This document shows positions 7,440 through 14,223 of a DNA stretch of 21,407 nt, one piece after another. Every line of letters starts with the position of its first letter. Position 1 is the stretch's first letter. Origin of the DNA: a virus; IMG/VR virus record IMGVR_UViG_3300040807_002847, positions 1 through 21,407 of that record; one strand, written 5' to 3'. Under the pieces are notes generated by a model. The model searched no databases. It saw only the letters and a list, made by a program, of their open reading frames with translations, and was not told where the DNA came from. The position numbers and the translations under genes are program-made.

Positions 7440-7712
7440 TTAGATGTATTTTAGAGCGTTTTTAACTAAGTCAATAATTTGTGAGTCGTCAATGTAGTGG
7501 GTGCCGTTTAGCATCATGCTGTTTCTAGGCGTTTGAATAATCATCCCATTCACATTTAACGGTTTAGCGATGGTTATTGATTTTGCGCCACAAAGGAAAC
7601 ACAGCGGTTCGCCAGACCACACCGACATGCAGGGTTCGCAACCAAATATCTTCTGATTGTCGGGCATGCCGATAAAGGTTGTTGCTGTTAGAGAAAGCAA
7701 CAACTCCCGCAT
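7440..7712 (-). CDS. Small zinc-ribbon-like protein
   Basis: The leftward protein of up to 90 residues carries Cys25-x2-Cys28-x9-Cys38-x2-Cys41 (CEPC and CFLC), a classic four-Cys zinc-ribbon arrangement. A hydrophilic tail with NGMIIQTPRNSMMLNG follows. Function unknown. The start is uncertain. The ATG at 7712 gives the longest form, but an inverted repeat (7678-7704) falls in its first codons, and an alternative ATG at 7667 would give 75 residues keeping the whole Cys motif. It lies between a leftward coiled-coil gene and the glycosyltransferase and is probably in one transcript with the former. Confidence 0.65.
   Translation of the reverse strand: MRELLLSLTATTFIGMPDNQKIFGCEPCMSVWSGEPLCFLCGAKSITIAKPLNVNGMIIQTPRNSMMLNGTHYIDDSQIIDLVKNALKYI
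7678..7704 (-). repeat. Perfect 8-bp inverted repeat
   Basis: GTTGTTGC and GCAACAAC are separated by 11 bases. It could form a hairpin at the start of the zinc-ribbon gene. On the minus strand it is followed by CTTTATC, too few T residues for a convincing terminator. It may be an operator, a translational control hairpin, or a weak terminator of the gene upstream. Confidence 0.6.
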
Positions 7713-7741
7713 CTTCGCTCGACCGAACGACCTATTCAGTC

Positions 7742-7924
7742 TCAGGGAATTTGAGACAGGTCTTCTTGAGGTTCAGGCAGGGAAGGCTCAGGCATGGTAG
7801 CCGCTTGTGCAGCCTGCTCTTGCATCTGAGACAGGGCGGCGCGAAGCACTGCGTTATCAACGGTGAGCTTCTTCACCTGCTCTGCGAGGTCATTGATCAC
7901 TGCTTCAATGTTGATGTTCGTCAT
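7742..7924 (-). CDS. Short coiled-coil protein with proline-rich tail
   Basis: This 60-residue leftward protein starts at the ATG 7924-7922. Residues 4-40 form an amphipathic heptad-type helix (IEAVINDLAEQVKKL, then TVDNAVLRAAL), and the C-terminus is Pro/Glu-rich (PEPSLPEPQED). I know this only as a type of small phage protein of unknown function. An upstream in-frame extension to 8032 would overlap the divergent oxygenase start and its promoter. TATGAT lies seven bases before the 7924 ATG, so that start is preferred. Confidence 0.7.
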   Translation of the reverse strand: MTNINIEAVINDLAEQVKKLTVDNAVLRAALSQMQEQAAQAATMPEPSLPEPQEDLSQIP

Positions 7925-7982
7925 GAGGCAGATCATAGCAACTTCATTGAGGCTCTGTCGGAACTGCAATAAGATGGGTGAA
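7924..7982. promoter_or_regulatory. Overlapping divergent leaderless promoters
   Basis: Rightward: TTGAGG (7947-7952), 17 bases, TAAGAT (7970-7975), six bases, ATG 7982. Leftward: CCGACA (7961-7956), 18 bases, TATGAT (7937-7932), seven bases, ATG 7924. The two elements occupy the same 57 bases, so RNA polymerase binding is probably mutually exclusive. Neither start has a Shine-Dalgarno site. Confidence 0.65.
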
Positions 7983-8659
7983 TGCTTTTCGTCAAGGACA
8001 ATTTCATCACTGACCCAGACTTGACGGCACAAATCTTGGGTGACTCATCTTTCTTCCCTGAAGCGATGGGTGGGGGGAATCTGGGTGCGACGCTCAACGA
8101 ATTTCATTACGAGCAGGCAGACTGCTACGCGCCGTACATGTTTTGGGATGGGTGGGAGAACAGCAGGGCTGACACCCTGAAGAAAAGAGTTATTGAAAAG
8201 ATTTGGCGTAATTCTGAGTATCTGGGTTTTGACGAGAAGGACGTCGCTGGTTTTGAATACTGGACTCGATCGTTCAGCCCAGGGCAGTGGCTAGGCATCC
8301 ATGTTGACGAGGACACGTTTCGTTACAGTGCCGAGAAGTACTTCCATGGCCCTGCTATCGGCTGTGTTTGGTACGGGTTCTCTGAAGCGCGTGGCGGGTA
8401 TTTGGAGATCCACGAAAAGGGTTTAGCGGAAGGAGAGAATCAACTGGAGCGTGAGGTTGTTGACGCTCTAACTTCTCCCATTGAGAACCGTGAAAGAATT
8501 GCTTACAAACCTAATCGGTTGGTTGTGTTTGATGCTGGTCACCGCCTGCATGAGACAACTCCTGTCACTGATGGAGTGAAGCAGGTTATGGTGGTGAATG
8601 TTTGGTTGAAGAGTTCTCCTCCAGTTGCCTTGCAGACGAGCGAGTTTTTTTATGAGTGA
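7982..8659 (+). CDS. 2OG-Fe(II) oxygenase-like protein with Lys in place of 2OG Arg
   Basis: This 225-residue protein has GIHVDED with His107 and Asp109, and a distal GHRLHETTPV with His187 or His190, as the iron triad. Where the other oxygenases carry Arg ten residues after the distal His, this one has Lys200 (VKQVMVVNVW), a substitution that still binds 2OG in some subfamilies. RGGYLEIHEKG is the core double-strand region. It resembles protein- or small-molecule-hydroxylating phage dioxygenases. Its stop lies inside the start of the next oxygenase (8 bases overlap), so the two are coupled. Confidence 0.78.
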   Translation: MLFVKDNFITDPDLTAQILGDSSFFPEAMGGGNLGATLNEFHYEQADCYAPYMFWDGWENSRADTLKKRVIEKIWRNSEYLGFDEKDVAGFEYWTRSFSPGQWLGIHVDEDTFRYSAEKYFHGPAIGCVWYGFSEARGGYLEIHEKGLAEGENQLEREVVDALTSPIENRERIAYKPNRLVVFDAGHRLHETTPVTDGVKQVMVVNVWLKSSPPVALQTSEFFYE

Positions 8660-9377
8660 AGTCGTTGACGACCGTTTGCCCCTGTTGAGGGTGTACCCGA
8701 ACTTTTTGTCGGGAGATGAACTTGATTTCTGGTCGGGGATGGTGCGCAGAGACGAGTTTTGGGTGCAGACAGGGGCATTCAGGCACGAGGAGGACAGCGC
8801 TGTCGGATATCAGCCCCCTCATTTCGTAATGAATGAGGAGTTTCTTCGTGGTGTTGAAGGTTTCTACAAGAGGGAAGAATTTTTGGTGTCTTCAATCTGC
8901 GATGTTGTGGAGGATTTCTTTGCGGAAGATTTCGTCGTCGGTTCGCAATTATTTTTTCGGAAGTGGGTGAAAGGGTATTTTCAGCACACGCATTTTGACC
9001 ACGCCAACAGTGACGGCGTCGTTGATATTCGTTCGCACGGCGACGAGCCAGAGTCAGCTATGCCTATCGCGTTTCATGACGTCGCTACTGTTCTGTACTA
9101 CAACGATGATTTTGACGGTGGTGAAATAACTTTCCTGGATGGTGACGTGTCAATCAAACCGACACCAGGGATGCTCGCAGTTTTTCCTTGCACAGAGTTT
9201 TACGGTCACGGCGTCAACGAGATTTTGGCGGGTGAAAGATACATGTCGGCGCACTTTTGGACTCGAGCCAAAACGATTGTCATGGATACTCATGGGGGAA
9301 TTCTTGGTGAATCGTGGAGTCGTAAGGTTAGATGGCGAGAAAAAGTTGACCGTCACTTGGTCAATGACGCTTCTTGA
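8652..9377 (+). CDS. 2OG-Fe(II) oxygenase (paralogue of the 9730 gene)
   Basis: This 241-residue protein shows His114-Phe-Asp116 in HTHFDHAN, the distal His186 in FYGHGV, and Arg196 ten residues later (GERYMSAHFW). YYNDDFDGGEITFLDGD and PGMLAVFP are signatures of the prolyl-4-hydroxylase-like 2OG oxygenase fold. A near-identical motif order and the same His-to-Arg spacing occur in the gene at 9730, so these are paralogues. The ATG at 8652 overlaps the previous stop. An in-frame TTG at 8625 is possible but would lie deep inside the upstream gene. Confidence 0.9.
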   Translation: MSEVVDDRLPLLRVYPNFLSGDELDFWSGMVRRDEFWVQTGAFRHEEDSAVGYQPPHFVMNEEFLRGVEGFYKREEFLVSSICDVVEDFFAEDFVVGSQLFFRKWVKGYFQHTHFDHANSDGVVDIRSHGDEPESAMPIAFHDVATVLYYNDDFDGGEITFLDGDVSIKPTPGMLAVFPCTEFYGHGVNEILAGERYMSAHFWTRAKTIVMDTHGGILGESWSRKVRWREKVDRHLVNDAS

Positions 9378-9390
9378 CTCGTCGGTGTTG

Positions 9391-9404
9391 TATGCTCACC
9401 ACTA
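9391..9404 (+). promoter_or_regulatory. Leaderless -10 box within the oxygenase cluster
   Basis: TATGCT (9391-9396) is followed by seven bases and ATG at 9404. TTGACT lies 11 bases upstream of the -10, too close for a standard -35. No Shine-Dalgarno is seen. This supports 9404 rather than the in-frame TTG 9374 or ATG 9392. Confidence 0.45.
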
Positions 9405-9730
9405 TGAGTGATACCGGTTCAGAAATTCCAGTTGTAGACACCGATCAAGTCTCTGCTCTGAGTAGTGCCAAGCATGCCCAGACAGTTGTTCTCACGATGG
9501 ACGAGGACGAGACTTATATGGCGATGTGGGACGGCACCTATCTTCGGCTGATGCTGCCTTTCAAGGCAGATATTGAAAACAGTCTGATGGTGTACAAAAT
9601 TTTGGGACACATTGAGGTCGATTTGCCGTTCCCTCTTGATCCAGTCACTTTTGAGCGTCAGGCACAGTTCTTGATCCACGCCTACAAGGACGGATTGACC
9701 GAATCTGAAGAAGGTTCAGAGGACGATTGA
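9404..9730 (+). CDS. Small acidic protein of unknown function
   Basis: This 108-residue protein is acidic at both ends (last residues TESEEGSEDD). Its middle shows alternating hydrophobic strands (TVVLTMDEDETYMAMWDG, LRLMLPF). I do not recognise it. It lies between two 2OG oxygenases and its stop overlaps the next start (TGATG), so it may be an accessory or binding subunit for the modification system, or the first gene of a separately transcribed half of the cluster. AT-rich codon use does not differ from its neighbours. Confidence 0.7.
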   Translation: MSDTGSEIPVVDTDQVSALSSAKHAQTVVLTMDEDETYMAMWDGTYLRLMLPFKADIENSLMVYKILGHIEVDLPFPLDPVTFERQAQFLIHAYKDGLTESEEGSEDD

Positions 9731-10461
9731 TGAGCGACGCACCTCAATTGCTTGTGGTGCGAGACTTCCTGACACCAGAAGAACTATCTCTTTTCAAAAA
9801 TTTTTTTGAGAATCGGTGCGAGTGGGAACAGGTTGCTCATGCCGATTTTACCGAGCGTCAGCACTACGCTCGTGACATAACGGAGTTTAAAGGTTCGCCC
9901 GAGTATGCGGACATTTATGAGGCGTACGAACGTATTGCTTTACGAAAGAAAGAAACACTTGAAGGTTTCTTTGGGGAGACTCTTGCCCAGCCTGTAAATA
10001 TGGCGTTGCGTAAGTGGGTTGTTGGTGACTACCAGTCTGCGCATTCGGATGTTGGGCATCCAGATGGGAAACTGATTATTCGACCGGCGGCTGTTGAGAC
10101 TGGACCTTTGAGTCTTCACCAGTATGACGTCGCGGCTGTTCTTTACTTCAACGACGAATTTGAAGGTGGAGAGATTTATTTTCCGCACTTCAAGAAAGAT
10201 ATTAATCCTGAACCTGGAATGTTTGTAGCTTTTCCTGCTTCTCATCACTATTTGCACGGCGTGGCGACAGTCCGATCTGGCGCTAGGTACGTACAGACTT
10301 CGTTCTGGCCATACTCGCGAACGATTGTCCATAACTTGGTTCCACAGATTCCCCGAGACTGGTGGAAGAGGTTCGCAAATTCAAGTGAAATTTTGGACTT
10401 CTTGCCTGAAGAAGTCATGTCCGAACTTGACTCAGACTTCCTCCCTCCGGACTACCGATGA
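9730..10461 (+). CDS. 2OG-Fe(II) oxygenase
   Basis: This 243-residue protein carries His105-Ser-Asp107 in SAHSDVGH, the distal His176 in YLHGV and Arg186 ten residues on (GARYVQTSFW). YFNDEFEGGEIYFP and PGMFVAFP match the paralogue at 8652. Residues 1-90 hold LLVVRDFLTPEEL, typical of the N-terminal helix and strand of these enzymes. An AGAGG element lies about seven bases before the ATG. An ATGA overlap joins it to the carbamoyltransferase. Substrate unknown. Confidence 0.9.
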   Translation: MSDAPQLLVVRDFLTPEELSLFKNFFENRCEWEQVAHADFTERQHYARDITEFKGSPEYADIYEAYERIALRKKETLEGFFGETLAQPVNMALRKWVVGDYQSAHSDVGHPDGKLIIRPAAVETGPLSLHQYDVAAVLYFNDEFEGGEIYFPHFKKDINPEPGMFVAFPASHHYLHGVATVRSGARYVQTSFWPYSRTIVHNLVPQIPRDWWKRFANSSEILDFLPEEVMSELDSDFLPPDYR

Positions 10462-11918
10462 GGATCTTAGGTATCAATGATTCAAGTCACGATGCTGCCG
10501 TCAGCGTTGTTGATAACGGTGAAATAGTTTTCGCTGCTCATAGTGAGAGATACAACAAACAAAAAAATACGTTTGAGTTAGCTCCAGAGTTGATTGAAGA
10601 AGCTCTGTCGTATGGCAACCCTGACGTAGTGGCTTACTTTGAGCGTCGAAACAGGAAGCGGTTACGCCGAATGCTGTACGGCGGAATCAACGGCGAGTAC
10701 AAGCATTTGTACAAAAGAAAGTTTAAGAACTCATTACCCAAAGAGATCCAAATCTCTCACCACTACAGCCATGCTTGCGCTGGCTATTTCACCTCGCCGT
10801 TCAACGATGCAACAATTGTTGTGCTGGATGCGATTGGCGAATTTGATACGGCGACAGTTTGGCATGCGAGTGATGGTGTCATCAGGAAAAAAATGGCATA
10901 CAAAGTTCCGTTTAGTTTCGGTCTTTTTTATTCGGCTTTCACTGCTCTTGTCGGGTTGAAGCCAGGTTTTGATGAATACATCCTGATGGGTATGGCTGGG
11001 TATGGAGACAAGGACAGGTTTTTTGATGCGGTAGCCGAATATTTTCCTGACCCGGAAATCCAGGTCAAAAGTTTTCATGCTGGTGTTGAGGGTTGGAATT
11101 ACCCGTTAGAGAGCGAACAAGACAGGTTTGATCTTGCTGCCGCAGTGCAGGCTGTTTACGAGCAGCGCATGGTCGGTTTCATGCAGCGAGTTCGACGTGA
11201 AAGCAGATCTCAAAATCTTGTTTTCATGGGTGGATGCGCCCTCAACTGTTCAGCCAACACCAAGTTATTGGGAATGTGGGAAAACATTTGGATAATGCCA
11301 AACCCTGGTGACGCTGGTTCAAGTTTGGGTGCTGCGTTGGCGGTTCACAATGACCACGTGCGATGGAAGGGTCCTTATCTGGGGCATCAGATAGGTTCTG
11401 CTTTACCTATCAATTCAACTTTTGAGAAGTTGCGCGATGAGGGTGTGGTTGGGGTTGCTGCCGGGAGGGCAGAGTTTGGTCCACGCGCATTCGGAAACAG
11501 AAGTCTGCTTGCTGATCCTCGAACATTAGAAATGAAGGAGAAGGTTAATGAGGTGAAGCTCCGTGAGCAGTTCCGACCTTTTGCTCCGATTGTGTTGGAG
11601 GATTATGCGTACGATTGGTTTGATTTAGATAGACCTTCGCCTTACATGCAGTATGCCGTCAAGTGCAAGAGACCTAATTTGATTCCTGCTGTTGTCCATG
11701 TTGATGGAACGTCTCGTGTGCAGACTGTAAACCCGTATCAGCACTTTGAGTTGTATGAGTTGTTGACTCGGTGGTACGAGCACACTGGGGTTCCTGTTTT
11801 ATTGAACACAAGTCTCAATGTCCGCGATCAGCCGTTGATAAACGATCTTGCGGATGTTGAGCAGTGGAAGATAAATAATCCTTCAGTTTCTATTGTGACT
11901 GGGTTTTGCCGTGAGTGA
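10458..11918 (+). CDS. O-carbamoyltransferase, NodU/CmcH/TobZ family
   Basis: This 486-residue protein has the N-terminal Kae1-like ATPase domain (ILGINDSSHDAA at the start, then HHYSHA with His101, His102 and His105, VVLDAIGEFD, MGMAGYGDKD, MGGCALNCSANTKL). Its C-terminal carbamoyltransferase domain carries FGPRAFGNRSLL, LREQFRPFAPI, VHVDGTSRVQTVNP and GVPVLLNTSLN. In the family these two parts make carbamoyl-adenylate and transfer the carbamoyl group to a hydroxyl on a sugar or related acceptor. It is somewhat shorter than the usual 540-600 residues. It is translationally coupled (ATGA) to the oxygenase before it and overlaps the SGNH gene after it (GTG start), so a hydroxylate-then-carbamoylate order is plausible. 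Confidence 0.93.
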   Translation: MRILGINDSSHDAAVSVVDNGEIVFAAHSERYNKQKNTFELAPELIEEALSYGNPDVVAYFERRNRKRLRRMLYGGINGEYKHLYKRKFKNSLPKEIQISHHYSHACAGYFTSPFNDATIVVLDAIGEFDTATVWHASDGVIRKKMAYKVPFSFGLFYSAFTALVGLKPGFDEYILMGMAGYGDKDRFFDAVAEYFPDPEIQVKSFHAGVEGWNYPLESEQDRFDLAAAVQAVYEQRMVGFMQRVRRESRSQNLVFMGGCALNCSANTKLLGMWENIWIMPNPGDAGSSLGAALAVHNDHVRWKGPYLGHQIGSALPINSTFEKLRDEGVVGVAAGRAEFGPRAFGNRSLLADPRTLEMKEKVNEVKLREQFRPFAPIVLEDYAYDWFDLDRPSPYMQYAVKCKRPNLIPAVVHVDGTSRVQTVNPYQHFELYELLTRWYEHTGVPVLLNTSLNVRDQPLINDLADVEQWKINNPSVSIVTGFCRE

Positions 11919-13143
11919 GTCGTCTGGCAGGTATCCGCACGAATACTTTTTTCTTGATGCGAATGACAAATCTTCTTGGGACGCTTACGAAGATTTTGTT
12001 TTAGGAGACGACCGCCATTTTTCTGCGCCGTTGCACTTACTGCGTAGAACTCGGTTTCACGGGTATCCGAATTTTTCCAACTCCCACTTTGGTGATGATG
12101 TCGTGTTGGACGAGGAAACTGGCATCAGGTGGAGTTGGGGAGGTGAATGGCACAGAGGGTTTCCGTCTGACGGCAATCCCGATAATCGACTTCCAGGTTT
12201 GATTTACAAAGTCAATTCAGACAACATGCATGGCGAGGATTTTGTCTCAAACCCAGATGTTTTGACTTTGGGTTGTTCCGTTACTAGCGGTATTGGTTTG
12301 GCACATAATTTTTCTTGGCCAAACATAGTTAGTCACGTTTTTGGTAAAAGCGTGAACAATATTGGGACTCCTGGAGAATCGGCAGCGTTCATGGTTTACG
12401 CAGCCATGGATCACATCCGTAAGTACGGTTTTCCAAGGTCAATATATTTCTTAGTGCCACCCCTTGACCGTTATACTGGCCCACTTCCTGCTCCTGAAAA
12501 AGTCAGCAATAAAAGGAATCGTGAATGGATCGGCGGAAAAGTCACTTACTACGCCGAGAACGGTTACTACATCGACTTCAATAACAAAGTTTTTTCGTAC
12601 CTATCAATTGACCAGAACAAGTCAATCATCCCGCTAGACATTGTTGCCAACTACAACTTGTCCATGATTGAAGTGCTAGCGATGTTGTGTGACGCTATGG
12701 GCATTGAGTTGCGTCTCTCAAGTTGGGAGTCTCACACTTTTAAAACTCTAAGGCTGATTGACTATCCGGAGGTTGTTCCACCTCCGCTGTTTTTGATGAA
12801 GCCAAGTAGGACTTGGGGTGACATTGCTCATGAAGAAAATGAGCGTTGCTACGCAAACTGGGGGTACCCCGGAGAGATAACTCCTATCGGTTCCCGAACA
12901 AAGTGTTGCGATAAAAAACCACAGTCAAAGTGGCAGGACGAAATGTGGGACTACGGGCTTGACATCAAGTGGGATCGGTTTTACCCGCACCCAGGTTTTC
13001 ACATGCATCTACATTTGGCTGAGTTGTTGACCGGTGAAGAGATATCTGATAGTCAGTACGGAGACATAAGTGCTTGGCATGAGGGAACAAAGTTTGAGCC
13101 GACGGATTTGGATGCCGTTACTCGACCAGATCGGAAAATATGA
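11911..13143 (+). CDS. SGNH-hydrolase-like protein, copy 1
   Basis: This 410-residue protein contains the pattern of many SGNH/GDSL hydrolases: YKVNSDNMHGEDF, then LGCSVTSGIGLAHNFSWPNIV (Ser123 as block I nucleophile, with Cys replacing the usual Asp of GDS). A C-terminal D355-x4-H360 precedes PGFHMHLHLAELL and takes the place of the DxxH pair. Such proteins deacylate or acylate sugars and proteins. It uses a GTG start at 11911 that overlaps the carbamoyltransferase stop. A CC pair (TKCCDKKP) is shared with the next gene. Whether it is an active esterase, a transferase or a lectin-like protein is open. Confidence 0.72.
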   Translation: MSESSGRYPHEYFFLDANDKSSWDAYEDFVLGDDRHFSAPLHLLRRTRFHGYPNFSNSHFGDDVVLDEETGIRWSWGGEWHRGFPSDGNPDNRLPGLIYKVNSDNMHGEDFVSNPDVLTLGCSVTSGIGLAHNFSWPNIVSHVFGKSVNNIGTPGESAAFMVYAAMDHIRKYGFPRSIYFLVPPLDRYTGPLPAPEKVSNKRNREWIGGKVTYYAENGYYIDFNNKVFSYLSIDQNKSIIPLDIVANYNLSMIEVLAMLCDAMGIELRLSSWESHTFKTLRLIDYPEVVPPPLFLMKPSRTWGDIAHEENERCYANWGYPGEITPIGSRTKCCDKKPQSKWQDEMWDYGLDIKWDRFYPHPGFHMHLHLAELLTGEEISDSQYGDISAWHEGTKFEPTDLDAVTRPDRKI

Positions 13144-14105
13144 TTTCAGAATTCTTACGCAAATTTCCATTTGTTGACCCAACAGATGTTGACGGTGTTG
13201 ATTATGGGGCAACACGTTTGGCTGGTTCGTTCTTTTTTCCTCAACACGACGAGCAGCGTCACTTCAAAGAGGAAAATTGCTACTTCATTGGAGATGAGAA
13301 GTTCACTAATGGAGAAGATTGGCATGCGCCGATGGGCGACCTGTCTTATCGGGTCAATTCGCACGGCTTCCATGGGACGGAGTTCGTTCAGAACCCTGAC
13401 CTTCTTTGTGCAGGCTGCTCTGTGACTGTTGGGTTTGGATTGAGCTTCAGGGAAACTTGGCCACATATCTTGAGGGACAACCGTTACGACACAGAGTACG
13501 TGAATGTCGTTGGTGAACCGGGCGCAAGTATCTCAAAGATTGTCTACATGGTGTTTTCGCACATTGACAGGTTTGGGTGGCCTAAGGAAATTCATTTGTG
13601 CTTGCCTGATATTCATCGTGGGTGGGTTCAAGTGCGTCGAGGTGGTGACGATTATGAGGAGTCTGCTATTTGGTACGACCCTGACACCGCGAACTTTTTT
13701 ACGCATGAGGCGAAGAGGAATGGCGTGCGGATTGAGTCTCCTGATGGCACTGATCGTCAGCCTCCGTTGGCAATGATTGTTCGTGAGAACATGATGGCGT
13801 TGGACATGTTGAGTCTGGTTTCGTGGGCTACGGGGATCCCTCTGGTTCTTTCCACGTATGCAGCGTCTACTCATAAGATGATGCTGGCTAATGGTGTTAG
13901 GTATCCTGGTTATGCTCCGCTGCATAAGAGCATGTTGGATTCAAAGCCTCATCCTGTGGGGCATCCGACTGATTGTTGTATGGCAACTCCGGAGGATTTT
14001 TGTTGGCGGGAGGAAGTCTGGACATACGCTTTTGATGGCGTGCATCCAGGGTTTCACTCTCATATCCATTTGGCTGAAGCCCATCTAGGAAGCAGAATAG
14101 TGTGA
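13140..14105 (+). CDS. SGNH-hydrolase-like protein, copy 2
   Basis: This 321-residue protein repeats the architecture of the preceding gene: YRVNSHGFHGTEF, then AGCSVTVGFGLSFRETWPHIL with Ser94 as the candidate nucleophile, and a regular DGVH (Asp299, His302) before PGFHSHIHLAEAH. The TDCCMATPEDFCW segment matches the CC region of copy 1. The two are clearly paralogues, and this copy is closer to the standard family layout. It starts with an ATGA overlap and may be followed by a tiny coupled gene at 14102. Hydrolysis or transfer of an acyl group is likely; substrate unknown. Confidence 0.75.
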   Translation: MISEFLRKFPFVDPTDVDGVDYGATRLAGSFFFPQHDEQRHFKEENCYFIGDEKFTNGEDWHAPMGDLSYRVNSHGFHGTEFVQNPDLLCAGCSVTVGFGLSFRETWPHILRDNRYDTEYVNVVGEPGASISKIVYMVFSHIDRFGWPKEIHLCLPDIHRGWVQVRRGGDDYEESAIWYDPDTANFFTHEAKRNGVRIESPDGTDRQPPLAMIVRENMMALDMLSLVSWATGIPLVLSTYAASTHKMMLANGVRYPGYAPLHKSMLDSKPHPVGHPTDCCMATPEDFCWREEVWTYAFDGVHPGFHSHIHLAEAHLGSRIV

Positions 14106-14185
14106 AGTTGAAAATTTTAAAACTGCGCTTGAAGCACGTTTGGAAAAAAATCACAAAGAAATATAAGCCTCCGTACATTTACTGA
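14102..14185 (+). CDS. Putative Lys-rich 27-residue microprotein
   Basis: A GTG overlaps the stop of the SGNH gene by four bases (GTGA). It opens a 27-residue frame with nine Lys, one Arg and one His among Leu, Ile, Val and Trp, ending in KPPYIY. The first 20 residues alternate cationic and hydrophobic positions and could form an amphipathic helix. It lies before the leaderless promoter of the next gene. It may be real, given the coupling geometry, or a chance frame. A membrane-active or nucleic-acid-binding peptide is conceivable. Confidence 0.4.
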   Translation: MKLKILKLRLKHVWKKITKKYKPPYIY

Positions 14186-14187
14186 GG

Positions 14188-14223
14188 TTGCAAAAAATGT
14201 CAACGCACCCTATGATGGGGACA
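14188..14223 (+). promoter_or_regulatory. Leaderless promoter for the ADP-ribosylglycohydrolase fusion
   Basis: TTGCAA (14188-14193), 17 bases, TATGAT (14211-14216), then GGGGAC and ATG at 14223. This is the cleanest example of the TAnnnT-N6-ATG layout in the window. There is no usable Shine-Dalgarno site because the G-run touches the start codon. Confidence 0.7.

Noticed and set aside
7925-8032. N-terminal extension of the leftward coiled-coil gene
   Set aside because: It would run through both divergent promoters and into the start of the oxygenase at 7982. The extension has no helix pattern.
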